A DNA stretch of 64,000 nucleotides from Epilithonimonas lactis (GCF_900110605.1 NZ_FOFI01000002.1:806001-870000); one strand, 5' to 3'. Shown: positions 42,679-50,685, numbered from the stretch's first letter. Made by a program: numbers and translations. The notes: generated by a model from the letters alone, not told the origin.

Positions 42679-42686
42679 CAAAATTA
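42679..42686 (-). promoter_or_regulatory. Candidate -7 element TAATTTTG of the ABC-F gene
   Basis: Exact TAnnTTTG match on the complement, 19 bases before the ATG at 42659. Confidence 0.45.
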
Positions 42687-42737
42687 CGAAAATTAGTTGG
42701 GATGAGGAAAGCCCTATAGTTATAATAATTTAACACT

Positions 42738-43196
42738 ATGAAAATAGAAAAAACTGTTAATATCTTCAACAAAAGAGCGCGCTTCGAATACGAAATCCTG
42801 GACGAGTATGAGGCAGGTCTGGTTTTGACAGGAACCGAAATAAAATCTCTCCGATCTTCCAAAGCATCAATAACAGAAAGCTTTTGCCAGTTTATTGATG
42901 ATGAACTTTATGTCATTAATATGATGATTGATGAATATAAGTTGGGAACTTTTTACAATCATAAAACAAAAAGGGAACGGAAATTGTTACTGCATAGTTA
43001 CGAATTGCAAAAACTTAAAAAAAAGTTAAAGGATGTTGGCAATACGATAATCCCACTCAAGCTATATATTAATGATAAAGGGAAAGCGAAATTGCTTATA
43101 TCATTAGCCAGAGGGAAAAAGTTGTTTGACAAAAGGGAGGCTATCAAGGATAGAGAGAATAAGGTTAACATTCAGCGGTTATTAAAGAAAAGTTAA
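42738..43196 (+). CDS. smpB: SsrA-binding protein SmpB
   Basis: 152 residues. SmpB binds tmRNA and brings it to stalled ribosomes for trans-translation. Typical features are FNKRARFEYEILDEYEAGLVLTGTEIKS at the start, the KRERKLLLH segment and the KGKAKLLISLARGKKLFDKR end with a basic tail. Divergent from the ABC-F gene. The tmRNA gene itself is not in the window. Confidence 0.97.
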   Translation: MKIEKTVNIFNKRARFEYEILDEYEAGLVLTGTEIKSLRSSKASITESFCQFIDDELYVINMMIDEYKLGTFYNHKTKRERKLLLHSYELQKLKKKLKDVGNTIIPLKLYINDKGKAKLLISLARGKKLFDKREAIKDRENKVNIQRLLKKS

Positions 43197-43202
43197 AAAA
43201 AC

Positions 43203-43234
43203 TTTGTTTATAAAGAAAAATTATATTTATTTTG
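43203..43234 (+). promoter_or_regulatory. Promoter of the OmpA-family gene, TTTG-N20-TTATTTTG
   Basis: A -33 TTTG at 43203-43206 and a near-consensus -7 element TTATTTTG at 43227-43234 with a 20-base spacer, 29 bases before the ATG. Confidence 0.6.
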
Positions 43235-43263
43235 CATTATCAATTATTTAATCATTTAATTCT

Positions 43264-44736
43264 ATGAAAAATCTAAAATTAGGAATTACAGCTTTGGCAC
43301 TTACTGTTGCCTCTTCTGTTTTTGCGCAAACTACTACTAACCCTTGGGTTATAGGTGTAGGTGCTCATGGAGTGAATCACGTTGCTCAAAGAAACAATTT
43401 CAGCAATACGTTCTCATTCAACAATTTTAAAGAAAACTTATTCGGTGTATCTAAGTATTCAATTACACCACCGCTTTCCAAATTGACAGTTGCAAGAAGC
43501 CTTGGAAAAGGTTTGGTTTTAGACTGGCAAACTACTGTTGGTAACGTTGACAACAAGAGATTTGGAATGGAGAAAGAGTTTTTCTTGATGACAGGTCTTG
43601 GTGTTCAATTCAAAGCTGCAGGTCTAATTTGGGACGAAGAGTCTTGGTTTGACCCGTACTTGAGAGTTGGTGCTAACTATTTAAGACATGACTATACAGG
43701 TATGACTTTCCCTCAAACGGATACTAAGTCAGGTGATGTATATGCTGCTTACAACGAGGATGGAGACATCAACGGTAAAGCTAATCACTTCACTGTAAGT
43801 ACAGGTGCTGGTATTAATTTCTGGGTAACTAAAAACTTCGGTTTAGGTGTTCAAGGAGATTATGTTACTACTCCAGTTGATAAATCAAACGTTGCTAACT
43901 TCTGGCAAGCTTCTGCATCTATCTTATTTAGATTCGGAAACACTGACAGAGATAAAGACGGAATTCCAGACAAAGAAGATGCTTGTCCAGATGTTCCAGG
44001 TTTACCAGAATTCCAAGGATGTCCTGACACAGATGGAGATGGTATTCCAGATAAAGACGATCAATGTCCAGATGTAGCAGGTCCTAAAGAAAACAACGGT
44101 TGTCCTTGGCCAGATACAGACGGAGACGGAGTATTAGACAAAGATGATGCTTGTGTTGACGTTCCTGGTCCAGCTGAAAACAAAGGTTGTCCTTGGCCAG
44201 ATACAGACGGAGACGGTGTACTAGACAAAGATGATGCTTGTCCTACTGTATTCGGTCTTGCTCAATATCAAGGTTGTCCTAAACCAGCTTCAGCTTACGC
44301 TGACGAGGCTACAGGAGCACTTACAAACATCTTGTTTGACTTCAACAAAGCAACTGTAAGAGCAGAATCTGCAGGTAAAATCGAACAAGCTGCTACTATC
44401 CTTAACGGAGCGAAAGATGCTACTTTCTTGGTAACTGGTCACACAGATGCTAAAGGTGCTGAAGCTTATAACTTGAAACTTTCTAGACAAAGAGCTGCTG
44501 CTGTAGTTGCTGCTTTAGAAGCTAAAGGTGTAAGTAAAACACAATTGAAATCAGTAGGAGTTGGTGAAAGAGACGCTAAAGTTTCTGAAAAAGCTTCTGA
44601 TGCTGAAAGACAAGCTGATAGAAAAGTTGTAGTAGAGGCTGTAAACGGCGCTGCTTGGGATGCTCTTCAAAAATCAGATCTTCCAGTAGTAGAGAAAAAA
44701 GTAGTTAAGAAAAAAGCTACTAAAAAAAGAAAATAA
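43264..44736 (+). CDS. OmpA family outer-membrane protein with thrombospondin type 3 repeats
   Basis: 490 residues. A signal peptide (ALALTVASSVFAQ), an eight-stranded-barrel-like N-terminal half to about 225, four calcium-binding TSP3 repeats (DTDGDGIPDKDDQCPD type, about 235-345), and a C-terminal peptidoglycan-binding OmpA domain with ILFDFNKATVR and GHTDAKG. The tail is lysine-rich (VVKKKATKKRK). It anchors the outer membrane to the wall. Codon choice differs from the neighbours (many GGT, GCT and AGA), as expected for a very highly expressed gene, and it has a good promoter and terminator. Confidence 0.96.
   Translation: MKNLKLGITALALTVASSVFAQTTTNPWVIGVGAHGVNHVAQRNNFSNTFSFNNFKENLFGVSKYSITPPLSKLTVARSLGKGLVLDWQTTVGNVDNKRFGMEKEFFLMTGLGVQFKAAGLIWDEESWFDPYLRVGANYLRHDYTGMTFPQTDTKSGDVYAAYNEDGDINGKANHFTVSTGAGINFWVTKNFGLGVQGDYVTTPVDKSNVANFWQASASILFRFGNTDRDKDGIPDKEDACPDVPGLPEFQGCPDTDGDGIPDKDDQCPDVAGPKENNGCPWPDTDGDGVLDKDDACVDVPGPAENKGCPWPDTDGDGVLDKDDACPTVFGLAQYQGCPKPASAYADEATGALTNILFDFNKATVRAESAGKIEQAATILNGAKDATFLVTGHTDAKGAEAYNLKLSRQRAAAVVAALEAKGVSKTQLKSVGVGERDAKVSEKASDAERQADRKVVVEAVNGAAWDALQKSDLPVVEKKVVKKKATKKRK
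44101..44241 (+). repeat. 87-bp-spaced near-identical DNA repeat in the TSP3 region
   Basis: 44101-44154 and 44188-44241 (54 bases each) differ at only two positions by eye, encoding two successive TSP3 units that start CPWPDTDGDGVLDKDDAC. This suggests a recent duplication of a repeat unit. Confidence 0.75.
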
Positions 44737-44758
44737 TTAGTAATTAATTTCTAAATAT

Positions 44759-44793
44759 AAATACCTCCAATTTTAATTGGAGGTATTTTTTTT
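44759..44793 (+). terminator. Terminator of the OmpA-family gene
   Basis: A 13-bp stem, AATACCTCCAATT pairing with AATTGGAGGTATT, followed by a T-run. Confidence 0.92.
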
Positions 44794-44808
44794 GTTTCTA
44801 TATTTCAG

Positions 44809-44816
44809 TACTTTTG
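44809..44816 (+). promoter_or_regulatory. Candidate -7 element TACTTTTG of the YebC gene
   Basis: Exact TAnnTTTG match, 21 bases before the ATG. A T-run ending in TTTG (44791-44794) lies upstream but is closer than the usual spacing. Confidence 0.45.
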
Positions 44817-44837
44817 TAATATAAAATAAAACTTGTA

Positions 44838-45578
44838 ATGGGAAGAGCATTCGAATATAGAAAAGCCTCAAAAATGGCCAGATGGGACAAGATGGCCAAA
44901 ACGTTTTCCAAGATAGGAAAAGATATAGCCTTGGCGGTTAAAGCCGGTGGAACAGATCCAGAAGCCAATCCAGCACTTAGACGATGCATCCAGAATGCAA
45001 AAGGTGCTAATATGCCAAAGGACAATGTCGAGAGAGCAATCAAAAAAGCAAGTGGCGCAGATGCCGAGAACTACGAAGAAGTAACTTATGAAGGTTACGG
45101 ACAAGGCGGCGTGGCGTTCTTTGTAGAATGTACGACGAACAACACAACAAGAACCGTTGCGAACGTAAGAGCAATTTTCAACAAGTTTGACGGCAATCTC
45201 GGGAAGAATGGAGAATTAGCTTTCATCTTCGATAGAAAAGGAATTTTCACTATCGAGAAGGCGCAAATCAAAACTGAATGGGATGATTTCGAAATGGAAA
45301 TGATCGACGGTGGTGCGGAAGAAATTGACCAAGACGAAACAGAAGTTTTGATTACAACCGCATTCGAAGATTTCGGCGCAATGTCTCACAAACTGGATGA
45401 CTTAAAGATCGAAGTAAAAAGTGCAGAACTACAAAGAATTCCGAATAACACAAAAGAAATGACGGATGACCAGTTTAAAGCCAATATGAAGATGCTAGAA
45501 CGTTTCGAAGAAGACGATGACGTTCAGAACGTTTTCCATAATATGGAATTCACAGAAGCGCAATTAGAAACGCTTTAG
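44838..45578 (+). CDS. YebC/PmpR family DNA- and ribosome-associated regulator
   Basis: 246 residues, the family length. It opens MGRAFEYRKASKMARWDKMAKTF and has the family signature NAKGANMPKDNVERAIKKA, the YEGYGQGGVAFFVECTTNN strand region, and GGAEEID. YebC proteins were described as transcription regulators; more recent work links them to translation of proline-rich stretches. Cytoplasmic. Monocistronic, ending at a bidirectional terminator shared with rpmA. Confidence 0.95.
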   Translation: MGRAFEYRKASKMARWDKMAKTFSKIGKDIALAVKAGGTDPEANPALRRCIQNAKGANMPKDNVERAIKKASGADAENYEEVTYEGYGQGGVAFFVECTTNNTTRTVANVRAIFNKFDGNLGKNGELAFIFDRKGIFTIEKAQIKTEWDDFEMEMIDGGAEEIDQDETEVLITTAFEDFGAMSHKLDDLKIEVKSAELQRIPNNTKEMTDDQFKANMKMLERFEEDDDVQNVFHNMEFTEAQLETL

Positions 45579-45594
45579 CAAACAGATAGCAAAT

Positions 45595-45628
45595 AAAAAA
45601 TCCTGATACATAAGTCTCAGGATTTTTT
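45595..45628. terminator. Bidirectional terminator between the YebC gene and rpmA
   Basis: AAAATCCTGA/TCAGGATTTT stem with a 10-base loop, A-run on the left and T-run on the right, between convergent genes. Confidence 0.9.
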
Positions 45629-45649
45629 ATTTTTATAAAACGCCTTTAA

Positions 45650-45907
45650 TTATGCGTTTGGTTCAATAGATACAAATGATCTGTTGTTAGCTTTCTTTCT
45701 GAAAACAACTTTACCGTCAACAAGAGCGTGCAAAGTGTGATCTTTACCCATCCCAACATTTTCACCTGGGTGATGCTGAGTACCTCTTTGTCTGATGATG
45801 ATGTTACCAGCAATAGCGTCTTGTCCTCCGAAAATCTTCACGCCCAATCTTTTAGAATGAGATTCTCTACCGTTTTTGGAACTACCAACTCCTTTCTTAT
45901 GTGCCAT
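45650..45907 (-). CDS. rpmA: 50S ribosomal protein L27
   Basis: 85 residues. It begins [20 protein letters not shown], so it needs no N-terminal processing, and contains [19 protein letters not shown]27 reaches the peptidyl-transferase centre of the ribosome. It follows rplU by 25 bases, the usual rplU-rpmA pair. Confidence 0.98.
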   Translation of the reverse strand: MAHKKGVGSSKNGRESHSKRLGVKIFGGQDAIAGNIIIRQRGTQHHPGENVGMGKDHTLHALVDGKVVFRKKANNRSFVSIEPNA

Positions 45908-45932
45908 TTTATTTAAACTTTGTGGTTAAAAA

Positions 45933-46328
45933 TTATTCAGCAGATTCGCTGGTTTCTGTTACTTCAGCTTTAGCCGCTTTCTTAGGTGCCGCTTTTTTAG
46001 CTTCTTTTTTCTCAGAATCAAAACCAGTGATACCAGTTACGATGATTTGAGTAAGAGATTGTCTGTGACCATTTTTCTTAGCATAACCTTTTCTTCTCTT
46101 CTTTTTGAAGATGATTACTTTGTCAGCTTGAACGTGGTCAAGAATTTCTACATCTACGGTAATACCGCTTACAGCCGGGGCACCAATTGTGATTGCGCCG
46201 TTTACAGTAAGAAGAACTTTATCAAAAGAAACTTTCGTCCCTTTGTCTCCTTTCAAACGGTTCACAAACAACTTTTGGTTTTGCTCAACTTTGTATTGAA
46301 GCCCTGCTATTTCTACAATTGCAAACAT
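45933..46328 (-). CDS. rplU: 50S ribosomal protein L21 with C-terminal extension
   Basis: 131 residues. Residues 1-103 are a typical L21 (MFAIVEIAGLQYKVEQNQ, KKRRKGYAKKNGHRQ). The last ~25 residues form an Ala/Lys- and then Glu/Ser-rich extension (KKAAPKKAAKAEVTETSESAE), common in this bacterial group. First gene of the rplU-rpmA operon, with a full consensus promoter upstream. Confidence 0.98.
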   Translation of the reverse strand: MFAIVEIAGLQYKVEQNQKLFVNRLKGDKGTKVSFDKVLLTVNGAITIGAPAVSGITVDVEILDHVQADKVIIFKKKRRKGYAKKNGHRQSLTQIIVTGITGFDSEKKEAKKAAPKKAAKAEVTETSESAE

Positions 46329-46357
46329 TGTTTATAAATTTTATATTATTCGAGGTG

Positions 46358-46389
46358 CAAAAGTACACTATTTCTTTCTAAAACACAAA
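46358..46389 (-). promoter_or_regulatory. Promoter of rplU-rpmA, TTTG-N20-TACTTTTG
   Basis: On the complement, TTTG (46386-46389) and TACTTTTG (46358-46365) are 20 bases apart; the -7 element lies 29 bases before the rplU ATG. One of the best promoters in the window. Confidence 0.8.
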
Positions 46390-46422
46390 TACTTATCACA
46401 ACTTTTCAATAATAATTATTAT

Positions 46423-46509
46423 GGCAGCTTTATCCGCCTTCCGTTCCCAATCTTTTTGCCATCGCTTTTCCAGCCACAAAAAAGGATTTCCACTCAAGTC
46501 GGGCTGCGG
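46423..46509 (+). repeat. Dispersed foldback repeat R1, copy D (GCAGC/GCTGC ends)
   Basis: Same type as copy A: ATGGCAGCTTTATCCGCC at the left, GCTGC at 46503-46507 on the right, and nearly the same core as copy B. It lies in the 331-base divergent gap between rplU and the GH3 gene (46329-46659), which also holds the perfect hairpin at 46547 and no gene. Confidence 0.88.
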
Positions 46510-46546
46510 ATTCAACATACAAACAGGTTTAGTACTGAATAAGAAG

Positions 46547-46597
46547 TTTGTCATTCCGTAGGAATCTAGACTGCTGAGATTCCTACGGAATGACAAA
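46547..46597. repeat. Perfect 21-bp hairpin, CATTCCGTAGGAATCT family
   Basis: Bases 46547-46567 (TTTGTCATTCCGTAGGAATC plus T) are the exact reverse complement of 46577-46597, with a 9-base loop. No T-run follows on either side, so it does not look like a terminator. A half copy is found at 30094-30113. Confidence 0.8.
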
Positions 46598-46634
46598 GAT
46601 TGTATATATATAATTATACATAAAGAATTGTTCA

Positions 46635-46642
46635 TAAATTTG
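46635..46642 (+). promoter_or_regulatory. Candidate -7 element TAAATTTG of the GH3 gene
   Basis: Exact TAnnTTTG match, 17 bases before the ATG at 46660. No clear -33 element. Confidence 0.45.
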
Positions 46643-46659
46643 ACAACCGAAAATTCTTA

Positions 46660-48165
46660 ATGATGTTGGATTTTATCAAGAAAAATATCGCGCTCATCTG
46701 GGCCAAAAAACATATCGCCAAAACAAAAGATTTCAAAACCAATGCGGTAAAGAATCAGGAAGAGCTCTTGCTTTCACTTGTCAAAACGGCGGAAAAAACC
46801 TTGTTCGGAAGAGAACATCAATTCGAAGGGATAAAGACTATTGATGATTTCCGAAATAACGTTCCGATTGCAGATTACGAAGATTTGAAACCTTACATCG
46901 AGAAAGTCAAAAAAGGACAATCCAAAATCCTTTGGCCAGATTTGCCAGAATATTTCGCGAAAACCTCAGGAACAACTTCCGGTGCCAAATACATTCCGAT
47001 TTCCAAAGAAGCAATGCCTTACCAAATTGGTGGGGCGCAAAGTGCACTTTTCCATTATATTGCCAAGAAAAACAACGCAGATTTCGTTGGTGGAAAAATG
47101 ATTTTCCTGCAAGGTTCACCAGAATTGCAAGAAATCAATGGCATCAAAAACGGACGATTGTCTGGAATCGTGGCGCATCACATTCCAAATTACCTTCAGA
47201 AAAACAGATTGCCAAGCTGGGAAACCAACTGCATCGAAGATTGGGAAACCAAAATCGATAAAATCGTAGAGGAAACCGAGAAAGAAAATATGACCTTGAT
47301 TTCCGGGATTCCGCCTTGGTTGATAATGTACTTTGAAAAACTGATTGACCGTCACGGAAAGAAAATCACAGAGATTTTTCCTAACCTTCAATTAATCATA
47401 ACTGGTGGCGTGAATTACGAACCTTACCGAGATAAGATGAACGAATTGCTGGGAAAACCTGTCGATATCGTTCAGACTTTTCCAGCGTCGGAGGGATTTT
47501 TTGCGTTTCAGGATGATTATACGAAAGAAGGCTTGTTGCTATTGACGAATCACGGGATTTTTTATGAGTTTGTTCCTTTAGAAGAATTCGGGAAAGCAAA
47601 TGCCAAAAGATTGACGCTGAAAGATGTGGAACTCAATAAAGATTACGCCTTGATTTTGACAACCAATTCCGGGCTTTGGGCATATTCCATTGGCGATGTG
47701 GTGAGATTCATTGATAAAAATCCGCACAGAATTTTGGTTTCTGGTAGGACGAAACATTTCACTTCCGCTTTTGGTGAACACGTGATTGCATTTGAAGTCG
47801 AGGAGGCATTGAAAGTAACGGTTGAGAAATTTCCGGCACAAATCACCGAATTCCATCTTGCACCACAAGTAAATCCTGCGCAAGGTTTGCCTTACCACGA
47901 ATGGTTTATCGAGTTTGAAAAAGAGCCGGAAAGTTTTGAAGCGTTCAAATCTGAATTGGATTTGCAACTCAGAAAACGAAATACGTATTATGATGATTTG
48001 ATTTCCGGAAGTATTCTGCAACCTTTGGTCATCACAAAATTGAAGAAAAATGCCTTCCAGGATTATGCCAAATCTGAAGGGAAATTGGGCGGACAAAACA
48101 AGATTCCAAGGCTTGCAAATGATAGAAAAATTGCTTTATATTTGGAAAAACTAAATTTACAATGA
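46660..48165 (+). CDS. GH3 family (auxin-responsive promoter type) acyl-adenylate-forming protein
   Basis: 501 residues. Plant GH3 enzymes adenylate carboxylic acids such as indole acetate and transfer them to amino acids; bacterial members are uncharacterised. Family motifs are seen: KTSGTTSGAKYIPIS (ATP-binding loop), FPASEGFFAFQ, YSIGDVVRF and GRTKHFTSAFGEHV. Two ATGs are adjacent (46660 and 46663), so the start may be either. The next gene, a small lipoprotein, overlaps by ATGA. Confidence 0.92.
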   Translation: MMLDFIKKNIALIWAKKHIAKTKDFKTNAVKNQEELLLSLVKTAEKTLFGREHQFEGIKTIDDFRNNVPIADYEDLKPYIEKVKKGQSKILWPDLPEYFAKTSGTTSGAKYIPISKEAMPYQIGGAQSALFHYIAKKNNADFVGGKMIFLQGSPELQEINGIKNGRLSGIVAHHIPNYLQKNRLPSWETNCIEDWETKIDKIVEETEKENMTLISGIPPWLIMYFEKLIDRHGKKITEIFPNLQLIITGGVNYEPYRDKMNELLGKPVDIVQTFPASEGFFAFQDDYTKEGLLLLTNHGIFYEFVPLEEFGKANAKRLTLKDVELNKDYALILTTNSGLWAYSIGDVVRFIDKNPHRILVSGRTKHFTSAFGEHVIAFEVEEALKVTVEKFPAQITEFHLAPQVNPAQGLPYHEWFIEFEKEPESFEAFKSELDLQLRKRNTYYDDLISGSILQPLVITKLKKNAFQDYAKSEGKLGGQNKIPRLANDRKIALYLEKLNLQ

Positions 48166-48527
48166 GAACTTTTTCTTTTCTGATTGCTTTGCTCATCCTT
48201 TTGCAATCTTGTACCACAACCATCTACAGAAGTACTTTGAACAAAGACAATTTTTCCGCAGTACAGACGGGAAAGAAATACACTTTTTACGAAAACGGTA
48301 AACCTAAATACAAAGCCAGAGTTTCATCTATGGATGAGAACAAGATTGTCGCAGTGGCAAACAGTCAGGAAGTGACGATTGCGAAGAATGATATTCGTGT
48401 GATTAAAAAGAATAATCCTGGTGGCACAACGGCGATTGTTGTAGGTTCAGTGGCTGGAATGACAGCGTTTGTTGCTTTGCTTGTTTCGCTCGTTAACAAC
48501 AGTTCTCCCGAATATTACTATTACTAA
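48162..48527 (+). CDS. Small lipoprotein with C-terminal hydrophobic segment
   Basis: 121 residues. The lipobox LILLQSC puts the cysteine at about residue 17. A basic beta-rich middle (TGKKYTFYENGKPKYKARV) is followed by a glycine/alanine-rich hydrophobic segment (TAIVVGSVAGMTAFVALLVSLV) and a tyrosine tail (EYYYY). No family recognised. Its ATG overlaps the GH3 stop (ATGA), so translation is coupled to GH3. Confidence 0.78.
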   Translation: MRTFSFLIALLILLQSCTTTIYRSTLNKDNFSAVQTGKKYTFYENGKPKYKARVSSMDENKIVAVANSQEVTIAKNDIRVIKKNNPGGTTAIVVGSVAGMTAFVALLVSLVNNSSPEYYYY

Positions 48528-48596
48528 GAATCTGAATATTAGAATTTGGAAATGTCAGTAGATGTTACCGAATCTTCAATAGACCGACCAATACCA

Positions 48597-48713
48597 TAGC
48601 CCCGATAGGAACGGCATCCTTTTTTGTCATTGCGATTGTTGAAACGTTCAATGCTGTATTAATGTCGTTCGCAATGGCAAAAAAGATATAGTGGATAGCG
48701 GGATCAAGCTCCT
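48597..48713. repeat. Foldback repeat with CCTTTTTT/AAAAAAG arms
   Basis: The left part (TAGCCCCGATAGGAACGGCATCC then TTTTTTGTCATTGCGA) is the imperfect reverse complement of the right part (TCGCAATGGCAAAAAA, then GGATAGCGGGATCAAGCTCC). It lies between the small lipoprotein gene and the MFS gene and is non-coding. Confidence 0.65.
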
Positions 48714-48752
48714 AAAAATCCATCTTTCCAAATTATTTCCCGAAAATCGAAT

Positions 48753-48760
48753 GCCAGTTG
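48753..48760 (+). promoter_or_regulatory. Candidate -7 element TATTTTTG of the MFS gene
   Basis: Exact TAnnTTTG match, 24 bases before the ATG at 48785. It supports that start over a TTG at 48758, which would lie inside the promoter. Confidence 0.5.
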
Positions 48761-48784
48761 CGAGCTATCAACTATTTTTGCATA

Positions 48785-50020
48785 ATGGTTTCATTCACAC
48801 CGCTTCGGGTTTTAAAAAATATAGAATTTCGTCATCTTCTCACAGGTAGATTTTTCCTAATCATCGCATTCCGGATGCTGGCGACTTTGCTCGGCTGGTG
48901 GGTTTATCAATTGACGAAAGACCCGTTTTCAATTGGCCTGATTGGACTTTCGGAGGTGATTCCTGCTGTTTCTTGTGCGCTTTACGCTGGTCACGTCATC
49001 GATATGAATGAGAAAAAACGACTGCTTTTGATTTGCAATTATGCGTATGTGGTCCTCATCAGTTTGCTCTTGATTCCGGCTTTTCTTGGTCATAAATTAC
49101 ATTTTACCGGACACGAAATCACTCATTTTATTTATGCCGTTATTTTCTTTACTGGGATTTGTCGTTCGTTTTTGGGACCGCTGGTTCCGAGTATGATTCC
49201 GAGAATTGTGAAGCAGGAAAATCTGCCTTATGCGGTGACGCTAAATCAAGCGACATTTTTGATTGCATCGGTCTCTGGTCACGCTTTGGGAGGATTTTTG
49301 ATTGCGTTGATTACGATAAAATGGACTCTGGTGGTGATTGTGAGTTGTATGGTTTTGTCGTCGCTGTTTTTCTGGACGATAAATAAACAATTTTCTGAGA
49401 ATACGAAAAAGGACGTGAAGGTTTTTGAAAGTATGAAGGAAGGTTTGGCGTACATTTATAAGACGAAGGAAATCTTGGGCGCGCAAATGTTGGATATGTT
49501 TGCAGTGCTTTTTGGTGGTGCGGTGGCGATGATTCCGGTTTTTGCGAGTGATATTCTAAAAGTTGGCTCCGAAGGGTTTGGATTGCTGAACGCGGCGTCG
49601 GATATTGGCTCGATGATTATTATCATTACGCTTTCTTTGGTTCCGCTTCGTAAAAATCAAGGGAAAATATTGCTTTTTGTGGCGACTGGTTTTGGCCTTT
49701 GTATCATTGGATTTGGATTGTCGAAAATGTATTGGTTGTCGTTTGCGTTTCTTGTTTTAAGCGGAATGTTGGACGGAATAAGTGTTGTCATCCGTGGAAC
49801 GATTGTTCAGTTGAAAACGCCTGAGGAAATCCGTGGTCGGGTTTTGAGTGTGAATTCGATTTTCATAATGTCGAGTAATGAACTTGGGCAATTTGAAAGT
49901 GGCTTGACGGCAAAACTGATGGGCGTTGTGCGTTCTGTGGTTTTCGGCGGAACGATGACGGTTTTGACGGCATTGTTTATTGGCGCGACTTCTAAGAAGT
50001 TGAGGAAGATGCAGTATTAG
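48785..50020 (+). CDS. Major facilitator superfamily transporter
   Basis: 411 residues from the ATG at 48785. About twelve membrane helices. The start FRHLLTGRFFLIIAFRMLATLLGWWVY and the loop DMNEKKRLLLI, GRVLSVNSIF and FESGLTAKLMG are like the EntS/MFS_3 exporters. Substrate unknown. The last cytoplasmic helix ends KKLRKMQY. Alone between a repeat element and the YdcF gene. Confidence 0.9.
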   Translation: MVSFTPLRVLKNIEFRHLLTGRFFLIIAFRMLATLLGWWVYQLTKDPFSIGLIGLSEVIPAVSCALYAGHVIDMNEKKRLLLICNYAYVVLISLLLIPAFLGHKLHFTGHEITHFIYAVIFFTGICRSFLGPLVPSMIPRIVKQENLPYAVTLNQATFLIASVSGHALGGFLIALITIKWTLVVIVSCMVLSSLFFWTINKQFSENTKKDVKVFESMKEGLAYIYKTKEILGAQMLDMFAVLFGGAVAMIPVFASDILKVGSEGFGLLNAASDIGSMIIIITLSLVPLRKNQGKILLFVATGFGLCIIGFGLSKMYWLSFAFLVLSGMLDGISVVIRGTIVQLKTPEEIRGRVLSVNSIFIMSSNELGQFESGLTAKLMGVVRSVVFGGTMTVLTALFIGATSKKLRKMQY

Positions 50021-50079
50021 ATTGCTTTTGGCAAATGGCTGATTGCTTTTGGCTCTAAATGCTTTAAATTGGATTTCTA

Positions 50080-50646
50080 ATGAAGAGATTTTTCATTGTT
50101 ATTAAATCGATTTTTGTCATTCTGATTGTTTGGTTTTTGGCTCACTCAATTTATATTACGATTGATGGATTGAATGATAAAAAGACAAACGCAGATGTTG
50201 CCATCGTTCTTGGAAATAAAGTGAATAAGGATGGAACTTTGTCCGAAAGATTAAAAGCCCGGCTTGATAAAAGCTTGGAACTTTACAATCAAAATAGAAT
50301 TAAAATAATTATCGTTAGCGGTGGTTTGGGAAAAGAAGGCTTTTGGGAAGGAAAAAAGATGAAAGAATATTTGATTGAAAATAAAATTCCGACCGAGAAA
50401 ATTTTAGTTGATAATTTCGGAAATGATACGGAGAAGACGGTTGAGAATTCGATTAGAATGATGGATAGTTTGAATTTCAAAAGTGCGATTTCTGTTTCGC
50501 AATATTTTCATCAGACCAGAACCAAGAAATTATTCAGAAAGAAAGGATTTGAGAATATTGAAAGTGCAAGCCCGGATTATTTTGAGTTGAGGGATTTCTA
50601 CTCCATTTTTCGGGAGTTTGTGGCTTATTATAAAGAAGCGATTTAA
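50080..50646 (+). CDS. YdcF/SanA family protein (DUF218)
   Basis: 188 residues. One N-terminal membrane helix (about 7-26) anchors a DUF218 domain with AIVLGNKVNKDGTLSERLKARLD, IIIVSGGLG and NDTEKTVENS, and a HQTRTKKLF helix. SanA and YdcF-type proteins are linked to envelope permeability, but no reaction is proven. Stand-alone gene ending in a hairpin terminator shared with glmM. Confidence 0.9.
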   Translation: MKRFFIVIKSIFVILIVWFLAHSIYITIDGLNDKKTNADVAIVLGNKVNKDGTLSERLKARLDKSLELYNQNRIKIIIVSGGLGKEGFWEGKKMKEYLIENKIPTEKILVDNFGNDTEKTVENSIRMMDSLNFKSAISVSQYFHQTRTKKLFRKKGFENIESASPDYFELRDFYSIFREFVAYYKEAI

Positions 50647-50654
50647 TTGAAATA

Positions 50655-50683
50655 AAAAAGGAAGCAAATTTTGCTTCCTTTAA
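50655..50683. terminator. Bidirectional terminator between ydcF-like gene and glmM
   Basis: AAAGGAAGCAAA/TTTGCTTCCTTT-type stem with A-run on the left, giving a T-run for the minus-strand glmM. Confidence 0.85.
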
Positions 50684-50685
50684 TT

